Positions 23,943 through 32,763 of a stretch of 43,274 nt of DNA are shown one piece after another. The notes under the pieces are model-generated. The model was not told the DNA's origin, did not search any database, and saw nothing but the letters and a program-made list of their open reading frames with translations. Made by a program: the position numbers and the translations under genes. Source of the DNA: a virus; IMG/VR virus record IMGVR_UViG_3300019886_000010, positions 1 through 43,274 of that record; one strand, written 5' to 3'. Numbering within the stretch: position 1 is the stretch's first letter; each line of letters starts with the position of its first letter.

Positions 23943-25940
23943 TTATGGTACGAAATTCAGTAACTTTGTATGCGCATAATCCAATGATGCCAATCGAAGA
24001 TCATCAAAGAATGCAATGACATTACCGTCTTCTTCAGCATAAAGTAACGTGGGTAGATAATTCAGCGGGCGCCAATATTTCTTCTGAAGGTCATAAACTT
24101 CAAGCCTTCGAGTCCATGTTGAATCATCGTTGATCGTTGTATCAGATGTATAATCCGTAATGACTGGAACTACACAGTAAGCTTTATCACGTGCAACTGC
24201 AATAGCGTAACGAAATGCATCCGCAACAATAACAGGAACCCCGCCATATTCATAGCGTACAACGCCCGTATAAAGTAGATCCGTATTCAGCTCAACTAAT
24301 GAGTGAAAGTCACCGCTTGTACTAACGATGGACCATCCAAATGGAGTATAGTATATTACCGCAGTCTTATACACCGCAACATCACGACAAACTGGAGGCT
24401 TTTCAATGCCCAGCGGTCGATGATAAACATCCAACGTTCCATCTGGCTGTGTAATGTATGTACCCGTTAGAGTATATACATCATGTGTCGTTCCAATTAA
24501 AACTGTATTCTCACTAACCTTGCGAGCCCAAAGAAAAACTTCACCCTCTGTACCTGCAATGCGAATTGTTAGCGCGGGGTCAAAACAATCCGGTTGATTA
24601 GGTGGCGTAAACAACAATTCTTCAGTTGTAAAATAAAGCATCCGGCCATTCACCGGCCCAACAATTTCAACAATGTCATCAGTAAGATTAGCTGCGTTTA
24701 CTTCAAGCAATGTATCATTAAGTAAGATACCTAATGCTAGTGCATCCTCATCAGATGTAATATCATCAAATGGAGCCAATGCACCTAACTCCATACGTTC
24801 AATTCGATAATACGAACTTAATGTTCCGCCACGACGAAAGATCCAAATCTCAGTAGTTTCAGGTGAGATTATGGAAGGATCTTCAGGAATAATTGTTGCG
24901 TTACCATTAACGATCGTCAATGAATCACTGACAGGCCCAGGTATCGATTGTACTTCATAAAGACCAGTTTTAAGTACATTGACTTGTAGCCAATCGTATG
25001 TTCCATTCAAAGCGGCTTCTGAATTATCTGTAAACTGAAATGCACTATAGATACATGATGCAACAGCCACACTCAACTTCGTTTCAATGATAGTTTGAAT
25101 GAGAATTACATTGGCCCAAGTATACGTTGAATTCGTGCCCGCGCGGATGAAATCGCCTCGTTTTTTACTTAACGATACGTTTCCACCTGGAACGACAACT
25201 CCAGTAATATCTGACGGATAAAACTTGGCGGAGTACAACTCACCAGTTGCCATCGTAAAGTTAACTGCGATATCAACTAGCTTTGTAAAATCATCCATGG
25301 ACAACGTAAATGAGAAAATGTCTTCATCACTTCCGCTGTAGTCTTGAGCAACATTGGCGTTATTACAATGAGCCGCGGCCACCCTAACACCCGCGTAGGT
25401 TGCGCTAGTGAGTAACTGAACTGAAATTGCACTTAGAATCATTGTACCGAATTCAACAGAGTGTCCAGAATAAAAGTCGCTTGCAAATGTAACAAGTAGC
25501 GGCGCTGCGTTCGCTGTCACTAAAGGTGCAGTTGTAGGCTCAGCTAAAATCAACGAACTCACTGTGCCATCACATTCATCTTTAAGCAACGTTTTTCCGG
25601 TTGCAATTAAAACGAAGTCACCGAAAACACCGAACGCGGCCCTAGTCAATGAACCTGCCGCCGCTGCTACAATCGCTGTCGCATCACGATAAACTGCACC
25701 AGAAACCAATGCAAGATATCTTCGTTTTACACCGCATACATACTTTGAAAACAATGTATGTGCCGCAGCAGGATAAACTGTCGCATGTCGTTTAGTGCCA
25801 TTGGACATAACGAGCGCGCCATTCTCATCTAACGTTACGCCTTCCATACGTAATAAAATGTTCTTTCTACCGTTGAGTGCGTCGTCACTTGGCGCCCACC
25901 CCCCAGAATAATCATCAAATTTGATCTGATTTGGGCTCAT
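23943..25940 (-). CDS. tail hub / head-tail stabilisation protein candidate
   Basis: 665 aa from ATG 25940 (GGAG nine bases upstream). The frame is open from 25964. The N-terminus (SPNQIKFDDYSGGWAPSDD) and the next motif (VTLDENGALVMSNGTKRH) resemble the beginning of podovirus tail proteins whose body is a beta-propeller, such as P22 gp10-like hubs. The rest is beta-rich with many V, T and Y. It follows the adaptor genes in the transcript, which is the usual place. The 5' end overlaps the HNH gene by 26 bases. Confidence 0.6.
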   Translation of the reverse strand: MSPNQIKFDDYSGGWAPSDDALNGRKNILLRMEGVTLDENGALVMSNGTKRHATVYPAAAHTLFSKYVCGVKRRYLALVSGAVYRDATAIVAAAAGSLTRAAFGVFGDFVLIATGKTLLKDECDGTVSSLILAEPTTAPLVTANAAPLLVTFASDFYSGHSVEFGTMILSAISVQLLTSATYAGVRVAAAHCNNANVAQDYSGSDEDIFSFTLSMDDFTKLVDIAVNFTMATGELYSAKFYPSDITGVVVPGGNVSLSKKRGDFIRAGTNSTYTWANVILIQTIIETKLSVAVASCIYSAFQFTDNSEAALNGTYDWLQVNVLKTGLYEVQSIPGPVSDSLTIVNGNATIIPEDPSIISPETTEIWIFRRGGTLSSYYRIERMELGALAPFDDITSDEDALALGILLNDTLLEVNAANLTDDIVEIVGPVNGRMLYFTTEELLFTPPNQPDCFDPALTIRIAGTEGEVFLWARKVSENTVLIGTTHDVYTLTGTYITQPDGTLDVYHRPLGIEKPPVCRDVAVYKTAVIYYTPFGWSIVSTSGDFHSLVELNTDLLYTGVVRYEYGGVPVIVADAFRYAIAVARDKAYCVVPVITDYTSDTTINDDSTWTRRLEVYDLQKKYWRPLNYLPTLLYAEEDGNVIAFFDDLRLASLDYAHTKLLNFVP

Positions 25941-26400
25941 AGTTCGAAACTCCAAAATTCCCATGATATTTTTTAACTGCTATATCATATGCTTTCGCAG
26001 CACTCTCAATTAAATCGTAATAACCTAATCCCTTACAAAACCCATTTACTTTAATTTGAGCTGTCCATTTTTGAGCCCTTTTTGACCAAGTTACACCTTT
26101 GAACCCGGAAGTATTTGTAACTGGTTTTCTTTTATTCCAAGCGTTTTGCAATTTAGTTGCAACTCGCAAATTAATCCGTTGATTATTAAAAGGGTCTCGA
26201 TCAATATGATCTGGCTCCATTTCTGGATGTTTAATATTGAGTAATAGATGTCCAACTGAAAAATAAGGTGGCCTTGTCATTCTAATTGCATACCCATGAC
26301 CAGTATTTATTAAATACCATTGATACTGTTGAATTGAATGCAAATCTGCGTCATCAATTAAAAACGTCAAAGTTGAATTTGTAAGGCTAATGCTTTTCAT
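25915..26400 (-). CDS. HNH homing endonuclease with AP2 domain
   Basis: 161 aa. An N-terminal 60 residues, then an HNH core (DHIDRDPFNNQRINLR, residues 64-79; His65, Asn73, Asn77), then an AP2-type DNA-binding domain starting SGFKGVTWSKR (98-108) and containing WTAQIKV. This HNH-AP2 order is typical of phage homing endonucleases. It starts in the stop of the small gene upstream (ATGA) and its end runs 26 bases into the tail hub gene, so it fits without breaking either neighbour. Confidence 0.85.
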   Translation of the reverse strand: MKSISLTNSTLTFLIDDADLHSIQQYQWYLINTGHGYAIRMTRPPYFSVGHLLLNIKHPEMEPDHIDRDPFNNQRINLRVATKLQNAWNKRKPVTNTSGFKGVTWSKRAQKWTAQIKVNGFCKGLGYYDLIESAAKAYDIAVKKYHGNFGVSNYEPKSDQI

Positions 26401-26573
26401 ATGTCATTACAGTAGCGTCGAATGTAGTCATTCATATGCTTATCATCATCAAGTTCAGGTGTCGTCAGTAACTCTGTAACATGATCTTCAATCATGCTTA
26501 TGTCATCACGATCATTCACATGACGACGCATATACCCTTCAAGATGAGCATTGTCTGGAGTTTCCTCACTCAT
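26397..26573 (-). CDS. hypothetical protein (58 aa)
   Basis: Small acidic, helical protein in the virion operon. The start overlaps the upstream stop (ATGA) and the stop overlaps the HNH start (ATGA). It contains many D, E and H residues and one cysteine. No family is recognised. A virion or assembly accessory role is likely only by position. Confidence 0.55.
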   Translation of the reverse strand: MSEETPDNAHLEGYMRRHVNDRDDISMIEDHVTELLTTPELDDDKHMNDYIRRYCNDI

Positions 26574-27001
26574 ACGTGTTTAACCCAGTATGTAACTGTA
26601 ATCCAAAGGATATTGGCCGCAGCACCACCAGTAAATGCACCAGCAGCATTAACGATTGCAAGATTTAACGGCTTATTTGTGATGTCCGTTGGTGCATCCA
26701 ATACAGGCTGTTGAATCATGTTTGCTGTTAAATCTGTCGCACTCCCTAACAATGAATCGAATGTATCCAAAGTAAAGATTTGACCCCCAGCCGTACCACG
26801 TTGCAACGCCATAGAAGCTAAAACGTCAAAGTTAGTATATCCACCAGCAGATTTTAAATGCAGATGTACATTCAATGGAATGATGACTTTGTTTGCGCCC
26901 GGCGTTGGAACCAACTCAATCATCGTACCAGGCGCGGCCTTAATCTGTGCATCAATCAAACGAAGCGTTGTAACAGAAAGATACTTGTTAATCTCACTCA
27001 T
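26570..27001 (-). CDS. virion protein (143 aa)
   Basis: Strong ribosome site (GGAGAATAAG before ATG 27001). Beta-rich with segments like VIIPLNVHLHL and ILWITVTYWV, and no signal peptide. It follows the two adaptor-like genes, so it may be a head-tail completion or minor tail protein. Family not recognised. Confidence 0.5.
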   Translation of the reverse strand: MSEINKYLSVTTLRLIDAQIKAAPGTMIELVPTPGANKVIIPLNVHLHLKSAGGYTNFDVLASMALQRGTAGGQIFTLDTFDSLLGSATDLTANMIQQPVLDAPTDITNKPLNLAIVNAAGAFTGGAAANILWITVTYWVKHV

Positions 27002-27002
27002 C

Positions 27003-27680
27003 TTATTCTCCTGGATTCATTCCTGTGCCACGCATGGACAAAGGTAAAACTGGTTGTGCTAAATATGAACGTGATTGAAAAGAGCCATTCGCCATTAATC
27101 GTCGTGGTATGTTAAGTTGATCTTCAAGCTGAATCCCATAGATTGATTTCAGCGCGGCCCATTTTTTAGCCCAGTATGCAGCAGCTTTAACGTTTTGTCC
27201 TTTGCCTTCAGCTAAAAATAAAGACTTAAGTACATAAGGTTTAAGCAGCCTTCGTCTTATATACTCAGGCAACTTGTAACCAATTCCGTCAGCCACAGTC
27301 CAAAACTCAACAATACATTGAACCCTAACAATTTCAGGATTAAACAAGTCAACTTGAATTGTACCTAAAGTTTCAGCGGGGGTAGGAAACAGCTTAATCG
27401 TAGACTGCCCAACATTGTTAAAAATGTAGTTTTGCGGAGTGCCAGACGAGCTTAAACCGTCAAGATATTCTCGCATGTCTCTGTGCGAAATGGGGTCAAT
27501 TTTACTGCCACGGTAGGTTATTCGGCGGATATCGATAACGTTGTCGGGGAGAGTATAAAGCGAAGTTCCAGAAACTACTTCAATCGCAAGGCGATCAGTA
27601 ATGCATCTGAACTCATTTGTAAAGAGCTGTTCGCCTTGCAGAACATATCTATTAATCTGTTCTGAACTGAATAAGGACAT
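27003..27680 (-). CDS. head-tail adaptor protein candidate (225 aa)
   Basis: Second of two similar-sized adaptor-like genes. Features such as EVVSGTSLYTLPDNVIDIRR and a later YIRRRLLKPYVL segment are typical of podovirus head-tail adaptor proteins, which start with a helical bundle and carry a beta segment after a SLYTLP-like turn. No classical ribosome site is visible, and a short hairpin lies in the leader (27695-27710). Confidence 0.5.
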   Translation of the reverse strand: MSLFSSEQINRYVLQGEQLFTNEFRCITDRLAIEVVSGTSLYTLPDNVIDIRRITYRGSKIDPISHRDMREYLDGLSSSGTPQNYIFNNVGQSTIKLFPTPAETLGTIQVDLFNPEIVRVQCIVEFWTVADGIGYKLPEYIRRRLLKPYVLKSLFLAEGKGQNVKAAAYWAKKWAALKSIYGIQLEDQLNIPRRLMANGSFQSRSYLAQPVLPLSMRGTGMNPGE

Positions 27681-27694
27681 TCGTTGGCTTGCTC

Positions 27695-27710
27695 AGAGAG
27701 ATAGCTCTCT
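27695..27710. other. short intergenic hairpin
   Basis: Perfect stem AGAGAG-ATAG-CTCTCT between two adaptor genes, with no U-run on the minus strand. More likely an RNA processing or ribosome-access element than a terminator. Confidence 0.3.
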
Positions 27711-27721
27711 AAACGTAAAGA

Positions 27722-28348
27722 TTAGATTGTAATTAGTAAATCACGCTTTGCTTGATTTTTGACCCGCTCAGAATACTCCTCGACATTTTCTCCATACATC
27801 TGAAAATATGCTCCAGCTTTAGTAAACTCTTCAGCGGACTCTAGCATATCACTAGTGGCGTACCATTCAAGCAACTTTTGCATATCAGTTGCAATCAATG
27901 GTGTTACTGTGTCATCAGTTACATCAGGAGCTTTAGCTGCATAATAAAGATCAAATGTACCTGTCGGACTGCTCAAGTAAGGTACAATGAGATTCATATC
28001 AAAGTTCAGCGGCGCCCAAAATTGAGGTTGTGCACTCCACAACTCCCAATCACAACGAATTCCATCAAGATCGCGTACAGTCAAATTATCAGTCAACCAA
28101 CGATTTGTGTTGTTATTGAAGATTGCAATTACACACATGAAATCTTCAACACCTAAAAGCTTAAAATCGTAAGCTGTCCGATTGATGAAATTTAACGTAA
28201 CCTTCTTAATCAAGCAACGAGTTTGAAAAAAGATGTCACTATATGCGTCTTCAATGCTTTCTAAAAGGTCATCCGCACTATAAAATGACACTCCTGAATC
28301 ATCAAGATTTGCCCTGACCGCGGCCTTGATTTGAGTAAATGTACTCAC
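27722..28348 (-). CDS. head-tail adaptor protein candidate (208 aa)
   Basis: GTG start overlapping the methyltransferase stop (GTGA). The beginning (TQIKAAVRANLDDSGVSFYSADDLLESIEDAYSDI, residues 5-39) is the pattern of phage adaptor proteins that open with a helix-turn-helix-like bundle around a short sequence preceding W/Y-SDDEL. The C-terminal part is helical. It would attach the tail hub to the portal. Assignment by pattern and order. Confidence 0.55.
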   Translation of the reverse strand: MSTFTQIKAAVRANLDDSGVSFYSADDLLESIEDAYSDIFFQTRCLIKKVTLNFINRTAYDFKLLGVEDFMCVIAIFNNNTNRWLTDNLTVRDLDGIRCDWELWSAQPQFWAPLNFDMNLIVPYLSSPTGTFDLYYAAKAPDVTDDTVTPLIATDMQKLLEWYATSDMLESAEEFTKAGAYFQMYGENVEEYSERVKNQAKRDLLITI

Positions 28349-28953
28349 AGAACCCTACGCCCTTTTTTGATCTTAATATTTTGATGCTGCACTGCCGTAA
28401 AAATCTCTCTACCCAACACAATTTCTTTTGTTTCAGGTAACTTTCCTCGTTTGGCTGTAATGAATGTATTGTAGTCACGCGGTTCAGGTGCAGATACAAT
28501 ATGATGAAATCCACAGTCTGAAAGAAAGCTTACAACTTCACTTGTTACCATCGGAACTACATGGTAATCACCAGGATAAGTTTGCCTTCCATACAATGTC
28601 ATCCGCCAAAAATCACGCTTACCTTGAAAGTTCTCAAGAAAGTTTTTAGCACATTTTTCAAATTCAGGAAAAGCTAAATACAAAACGCCTTCTGGAACTA
28701 AAACTCGTCGAAACTCACAAAAGATCTTTACCCAATGCACTTGTTCAATATGCTCGATGTTGTGAATGCATTGAATCAAAGATACTGACTCATCTTCAAG
28801 TGGAAAGGGTTCTTTGCGTAAGTCACAAATCAAATCAGGTTTTGCAGACTTCTCAATGTCTATGTTTAAAAACCCTTTAAGCTTCGTTTCACCGCAGCCA
28901 TAGTTAATCTTTAAAAGTGTAGGTTTAGCTTTGAGTGTAGGTTTAGCTTTCAC
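28345..28953 (-). CDS. SAM-dependent methyltransferase
   Basis: 202 aa class I methyltransferase. Motif I is INYGCGE (about residues 16-22), followed by NIDI and a later C-terminal VLYLAFPE strand. The N-terminus is two tandem copies of an 18-base unit, giving KAKPTL twice. The GTG start overlaps the glycosyltransferase stop (GTGA), so the two enzymes are coupled. No DNA-methylase DPPY or NPPY motif is seen, so a small-molecule, sugar or protein substrate is more likely. Together with the glycosyltransferase it may modify a virion or surface glycan. Confidence 0.75.
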   Translation of the reverse strand: MKAKPTLKAKPTLLKINYGCGETKLKGFLNIDIEKSAKPDLICDLRKEPFPLEDESVSLIQCIHNIEHIEQVHWVKIFCEFRRVLVPEGVLYLAFPEFEKCAKNFLENFQGKRDFWRMTLYGRQTYPGDYHVVPMVTSEVVSFLSDCGFHHIVSAPEPRDYNTFITAKRGKLPETKEIVLGREIFTAVQHQNIKIKKGRRVL

Positions 28954-29810
28954 TGTACACCTATGCCTTTAGCAGCAATTTCAGCTAAACACTGCTCAAT
29001 GTAATCTTCATTTCGACTAAATGGCGTTTCTTCCTTCCCGTACATCATTCCATAAAACGCCTTCATTAATGGTTTACTCCCATACTCAATTGGTTCAGGA
29101 TTAAGCATGTGCCCACCTTGAACACCAGTATGAAGATAGATTGATGGCTTTGGACGTAAATTTTCAGTAATTTTCATACAGAAATAAACATCTTCCGTAT
29201 GATACTTGCCAGTCAAAAAGTATGGCGTTTCTAAAGGCTTCAAAACATCCACTTTAATCAAGCAACATGAAAATCCAACTGCATCACAAGCTTGAAGCGG
29301 AACAAGTCGCATTGGAAGCTTAGACCACTGCCGTTTTGTCAACTTCGGGCGTTTCTTCGCAAGATCAGCCTCGGCAATCCAATCATTCTTAACTAATCTT
29401 TCTTGCGCTAGATTATTAAAATAGCCAAGATTCCTTTTATTCTCTCCGTTAACCTTTTTGTTTTCAAACTTAAATGCCATGACATTGAATGGATACCCAC
29501 GAATCATTATCAATCCAGCAACAACGTCTTTATCGGCTTCAAGTAAAGCCTTTAATGCGAACGGTGGAACTTGAACATCGTCATCAAGAAAGAAAAGATA
29601 ATCACACTCACGTTCCAAAGCATATTGTGCCGCAGTATTTCGTGCGTTATCAATGGACATTCGAGGCGGCGCCCAAAACTCAAATTCGAGCCCTGGGATA
29701 TGCTTAGCCGACCATCCAATCATATGAAGATGATTAGCATAAACTGAAGCTGTAACTGAATGTAATGTATTCACAAGAATAAACACTTTAAAAGGTTTAA
29801 CTTTTTCCAT
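28950..29810 (-). CDS. GT-A fold glycosyltransferase
   Basis: 286 aa from ATG 29810, which follows AAGGA. A TTG at 29858 is in frame but lies inside the terminator hairpin. The protein starts with FKVFILVN, then RMSIDNARNTAAQ, then FFLDDDVQVP (residues 74-83), the metal-binding D-x-D of GT-A family 2-like enzymes. Its C-terminal part has an HTED segment that may serve as a base. It should transfer a sugar from a nucleotide-sugar donor. Its place in the virion operon suggests the acceptor is a phage structural protein or host surface glycan. Acceptor and sugar are unknown. Confidence 0.75.
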   Translation of the reverse strand: MEKVKPFKVFILVNTLHSVTASVYANHLHMIGWSAKHIPGLEFEFWAPPRMSIDNARNTAAQYALERECDYLFFLDDDVQVPPFALKALLEADKDVVAGLIMIRGYPFNVMAFKFENKKVNGENKRNLGYFNNLAQERLVKNDWIAEADLAKKRPKLTKRQWSKLPMRLVPLQACDAVGFSCCLIKVDVLKPLETPYFLTGKYHTEDVYFCMKITENLRPKPSIYLHTGVQGGHMLNPEPIEYGSKPLMKAFYGMMYGKEETPFSRNEDYIEQCLAEIAAKGIGVQ

Positions 29811-29825
29811 TGTAGGAGAATCCTT

Positions 29826-29889
29826 AAAAAAGAGTGGAGTCAGAGTCTTACGCGCCAATGGCCAGAAAGGACGTTTACTCTGACTCCAC
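29826..29889 (-). terminator. intrinsic terminator downstream of the coat genes
   Basis: On the minus strand GTGGAGTCAGAGT (29889-29877) pairs perfectly with ACTCTGACTCCAC (29846-29834), followed within two bases by six T (29831-29826). The loop holds a small GGC/GCC hairpin. It lies after the coat and decoration-like genes and just before the ribosome site of the glycosyltransferase. It would cut transcription of downstream genes relative to the coat genes, raising capsid output. Confidence 0.75.
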
Positions 29890-29901
29890 GGAGGTGACTG
29901 T

Positions 29902-30435
29902 TTAGAACGCGTGAATCATTGCCTTCACGGTTAGAAAAGAAGCAGTCTGACTTAGATTCAAACTGGATGCTTGCGTTGTCGCAGAAGCATAAGTCTGACC
30001 CAATCGTAGTTTGCAATACACAGAACCGGCAGCCGATCCTGCGTTACTGAATGCTTGATCCATGTCAGTAGAACCAGCACCATATCCTGTGCCAGTGCAA
30101 ACTTGAAGCTGATCGCCAATTGCACCTGCTGGATAAGAAGCCCAAACATCAGAAGTAGCAACAGCACGAGTTGCAACTCGAAGTCTCGTACCATCATTAA
30201 ATCCAAAAACTTGAGCCTCACCATAAGCATTGGCTGCAACATCAGCATACAGCACACCAAAAAAATTACCGAGCAACGCTGCTGCAAGATTGCAGGATGA
30301 TGTTACAGCTAGTCCATCATCTGTAGCGTTAACTTGCAACATCGCAGGACTTCCTGCTTTCATGGTTAGTGTATCCTTATTCTTGATAACTACTGCCATG
30401 ACATCTCGCTTTGAACCTACAACTTTAAATCTCAT
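29902..30435 (-). CDS. capsid decoration/minor capsid protein candidate (177 aa)
   Basis: GGAG lies nine bases before ATG 30435. An internal ATG at residue 13 is another possible start. The product is rich in A, G, T and S and beta-prone, with an SAAGSVYCKLRLGQTYASA segment. No motif is recognised. It follows the coat gene and precedes the terminator, where decoration or head-stabilising proteins are usual. Being before the terminator suggests it is made in large amounts, like the coat protein. Confidence 0.5.
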   Translation of the reverse strand: MRFKVVGSKRDVMAVVIKNKDTLTMKAGSPAMLQVNATDDGLAVTSSCNLAAALLGNFFGVLYADVAANAYGEAQVFGFNDGTRLRVATRAVATSDVWASYPAGAIGDQLQVCTGTGYGAGSTDMDQAFSNAGSAAGSVYCKLRLGQTYASATTQASSLNLSQTASFLTVKAMIHAF

Positions 30436-30580
30436 TTCATCGATCTCCGAAAGGATTTCATCATTGTCATGAATTGGGAAGACTTACATGATATTCAGGA
30501 ACAACCTCAAACTGCAAATCATGCAAAAAATTGTACTCCCTTTTTCGAATGCTCCCCAAACCTTAAACGTAAGCGTATCG

Positions 30581-31801
30581 TTAGAAAGTGTATGCGGCCA
30601 TACGTGCAACCTTAGCAAGCACGCCATGTTTACGACGATTGTTCACTGTTGCTTGACCCATCCAAGCACAATGTCCAATTCGTGCGTCTTGATTCGCAGG
30701 CTTCGTGAATGTTTTACCATTCTCGTCAGTCAGCATTTCAAAATCACGGCCCGTGATAGGACGCAATTTCATAAACTGCGAGTTAATCATGTACATCGAA
30801 CCATAGGTCAAAGCGCCGCTTGCATTCGGAATTGCATTCGTATATGCATCCGGAACTTTGTCATCCAAAACAAGCAATGACTTTCCAGATCCAAATGGAA
30901 TTCGAATATTCGTGAACGGAAAATCCGAATCACTCGAAGTCTGACGATAACGTTTGTAAAGTGCCATCGAAGCAATTTCATACGTTACCTGATCCGCGAC
31001 ATTCAAATCAGGCGCGCCGCCCGATCCAAGTGAACAAGTGTTATACATATGCATCCATTCTGCAATGAATCCATCACCTGTCGTTGCAGCGGAATCTGCT
31101 GTCTTATTTCTCCACCACGTCGAAGTGCTTTGATTGATATTTCCAATGAGCGTTGACGTTGTAGGATCATACTTAATCAACAATCCCAGCGGATTAATAG
31201 ATTTCGCTCCATTAATCGGATTGCTGTATGCAGTTTCAATCGCGCCCGCACCTGAACCCTGCATGAACTGCTTTGAGAATCCTTCCTGGATACCCATTTT
31301 GCATTGATTCATCTTTGTCTTTACAAGATCAATGATTTTTCGACGATTCTGAATGATCTGCTTCATTGAATAAACAACAGGTGTTGCCAATTGTCGCCAT
31401 TCAAACTGAACTGCCGTCACACCATCCGTTTCAGCGGTAGATAGTTCGTCAAAACCATCATACGGCTCCATCGGAGACAACGCATACATCAACTCTTCTT
31501 CAATGTATGTTCCACCATCGGCGTCTTGATACATATCGCTTGCGATGATCTTATGGAACAACGCATTTGAATTTCCGATGTTATCAATCAAAATGCCGCG
31601 AGCATTCTTGAGTGACTGAGTGAAAACGCTGTCAAAATAAATTGCAATGTCATTTGGCGCTGCTGTGTCACCAAAAGTGATCGTTGCAAGTGAAATTCCC
31701 GCCTGCGCGTGATGCGTGAAGAGTAAAACTAGAGAATAAACCTGTGCAAGAATGACGCCAAGCGAAAAGACCATTCGTCCGAATGATACTTCTCGTTTCA
31801 T
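30581..31801 (-). CDS. major capsid protein with hydrophobic N-terminal extension
   Basis: 406 aa. Position after scaffold and portal and the overall pattern (SMKQIIQNRRKIIDLVKTKM in the helical region, then a beta-rich body with YKRYRQTSSD and WMGQATVNNRRKHG near the C-terminus) identify a coat protein of a P22-type group. Residues about 10-34 form a hydrophobic stretch (FSLGVILAQVYSLVLLF) ending HHAQA, which looks like a signal peptide with a signal-peptidase site. Coat proteins normally lack this. No good alternative start lies between this segment and residue 60. The following 145 bases hold no convincing gene. Confidence 0.75.
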   Translation of the reverse strand: MKREVSFGRMVFSLGVILAQVYSLVLLFTHHAQAGISLATITFGDTAAPNDIAIYFDSVFTQSLKNARGILIDNIGNSNALFHKIIASDMYQDADGGTYIEEELMYALSPMEPYDGFDELSTAETDGVTAVQFEWRQLATPVVYSMKQIIQNRRKIIDLVKTKMNQCKMGIQEGFSKQFMQGSGAGAIETAYSNPINGAKSINPLGLLIKYDPTTSTLIGNINQSTSTWWRNKTADSAATTGDGFIAEWMHMYNTCSLGSGGAPDLNVADQVTYEIASMALYKRYRQTSSDSDFPFTNIRIPFGSGKSLLVLDDKVPDAYTNAIPNASGALTYGSMYMINSQFMKLRPITGRDFEMLTDENGKTFTKPANQDARIGHCAWMGQATVNNRRKHGVLAKVARMAAYTF

Positions 31802-31807
31802 TTAATC

Positions 31808-32740
31808 CTACTTCTTTGTTGATTCAACCATGTCTACAGCCGCAGCAATAGCATCGTTGATACTCTTGACTTGGGTAGATTTCACACCTTCTTTGTGTGA
31901 GCCTCTACTCTCTGATAATGCATCCAAAGGACTTCTTTCTTTTTTCTTCACGTCAGGGTTTCCATTCGAAGGAGTCTTTTTAACTAGCGTAACACCTAAA
32001 TTTTCCGCGGCCATCGTTAAACAGGTTTTAAAGAACTTTTCCGGTGCAGCTTTACCTGGAAGAATTTCCTGCTCAACTTGAATTCGCAACACTTCCTGAA
32101 GAACACGCGTGGGAATTTCAACGTATTCAGATGAGACTTTAACTTGTGCATCTTTCACTGCATTCATCGTTGCAGCTTTTGCATCATTTTCTTGCTTTTC
32201 ACGAATATCCTTCGTTTGATCTTTGATTGCATCCGCAAGCACAGACTCAATGACCGCACCAAGCTTTTCACCTAAAAACTTATAATCATCACCCAAACCT
32301 TCACGAATCTTATCTTTAATCGTCTTCGCGGCAACGTTAACTTCTTTTTTCGTTTCAACGTCTTTCAACTCAACACCAGCAGCATTCGCAAGTGTCTTTA
32401 ACGTCCCGACGGCTGTTTTTTCGTTATTCAGAAGTTTAAAAAGGTTCTTTGCATGGATGAGTTCTTCTGCCGAGAGTTCTTTTTCCTTCTCATCGTCCTC
32501 ATCCTCGTCATCGTCTTTTGATTCATCATTTTTATCATCAGAATCATCAGATTTGTCATCCTTCTCATCCTTCTCATCCTTACGAAGTTCCTTCTCAATC
32601 TCCTCGGCTGCCGCGTCAATGGAACCTGAAAGTGACTTTTCAGCTTTAACGTCATCCTTACCTTCGGATTCACCGCCTGCACCATCGGCGGGGCCATCGT
32701 CCACAAACAGCAGTGTACGTTTAAATAGATTTTCAAACAT
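31808..32740 (-). CDS. scaffolding protein
   Basis: 310 aa, strong ribosome site (AAGGAG). Residues about 50-95 are almost only D, E and K (KDDKSDDSDDKNDES-like), with long helices after them. The C-terminus is basic with an SKSIND-like helix. Acidic, helical proteins immediately upstream of the coat gene are characteristic scaffolds that guide procapsid assembly and leave before DNA packaging. Assignment is from composition and position. Confidence 0.65.
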   Translation of the reverse strand: MFENLFKRTLLFVDDGPADGAGGESEGKDDVKAEKSLSGSIDAAAEEIEKELRKDEKDEKDDKSDDSDDKNDESKDDDEDEDDEKEKELSAEELIHAKNLFKLLNNEKTAVGTLKTLANAAGVELKDVETKKEVNVAAKTIKDKIREGLGDDYKFLGEKLGAVIESVLADAIKDQTKDIREKQENDAKAATMNAVKDAQVKVSSEYVEIPTRVLQEVLRIQVEQEILPGKAAPEKFFKTCLTMAAENLGVTLVKKTPSNGNPDVKKKERSPLDALSESRGSHKEGVKSTQVKSINDAIAAAVDMVESTKK

Positions 32741-32763
32741 TGTAGCTTACTCCTTAATTCAGA

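Noticed and set aside
30436-30580. Possible short gene between coat and decoration-like genes
   Set aside because: Only short frames with no plausible start; the region shows no clear terminator or promoter either.
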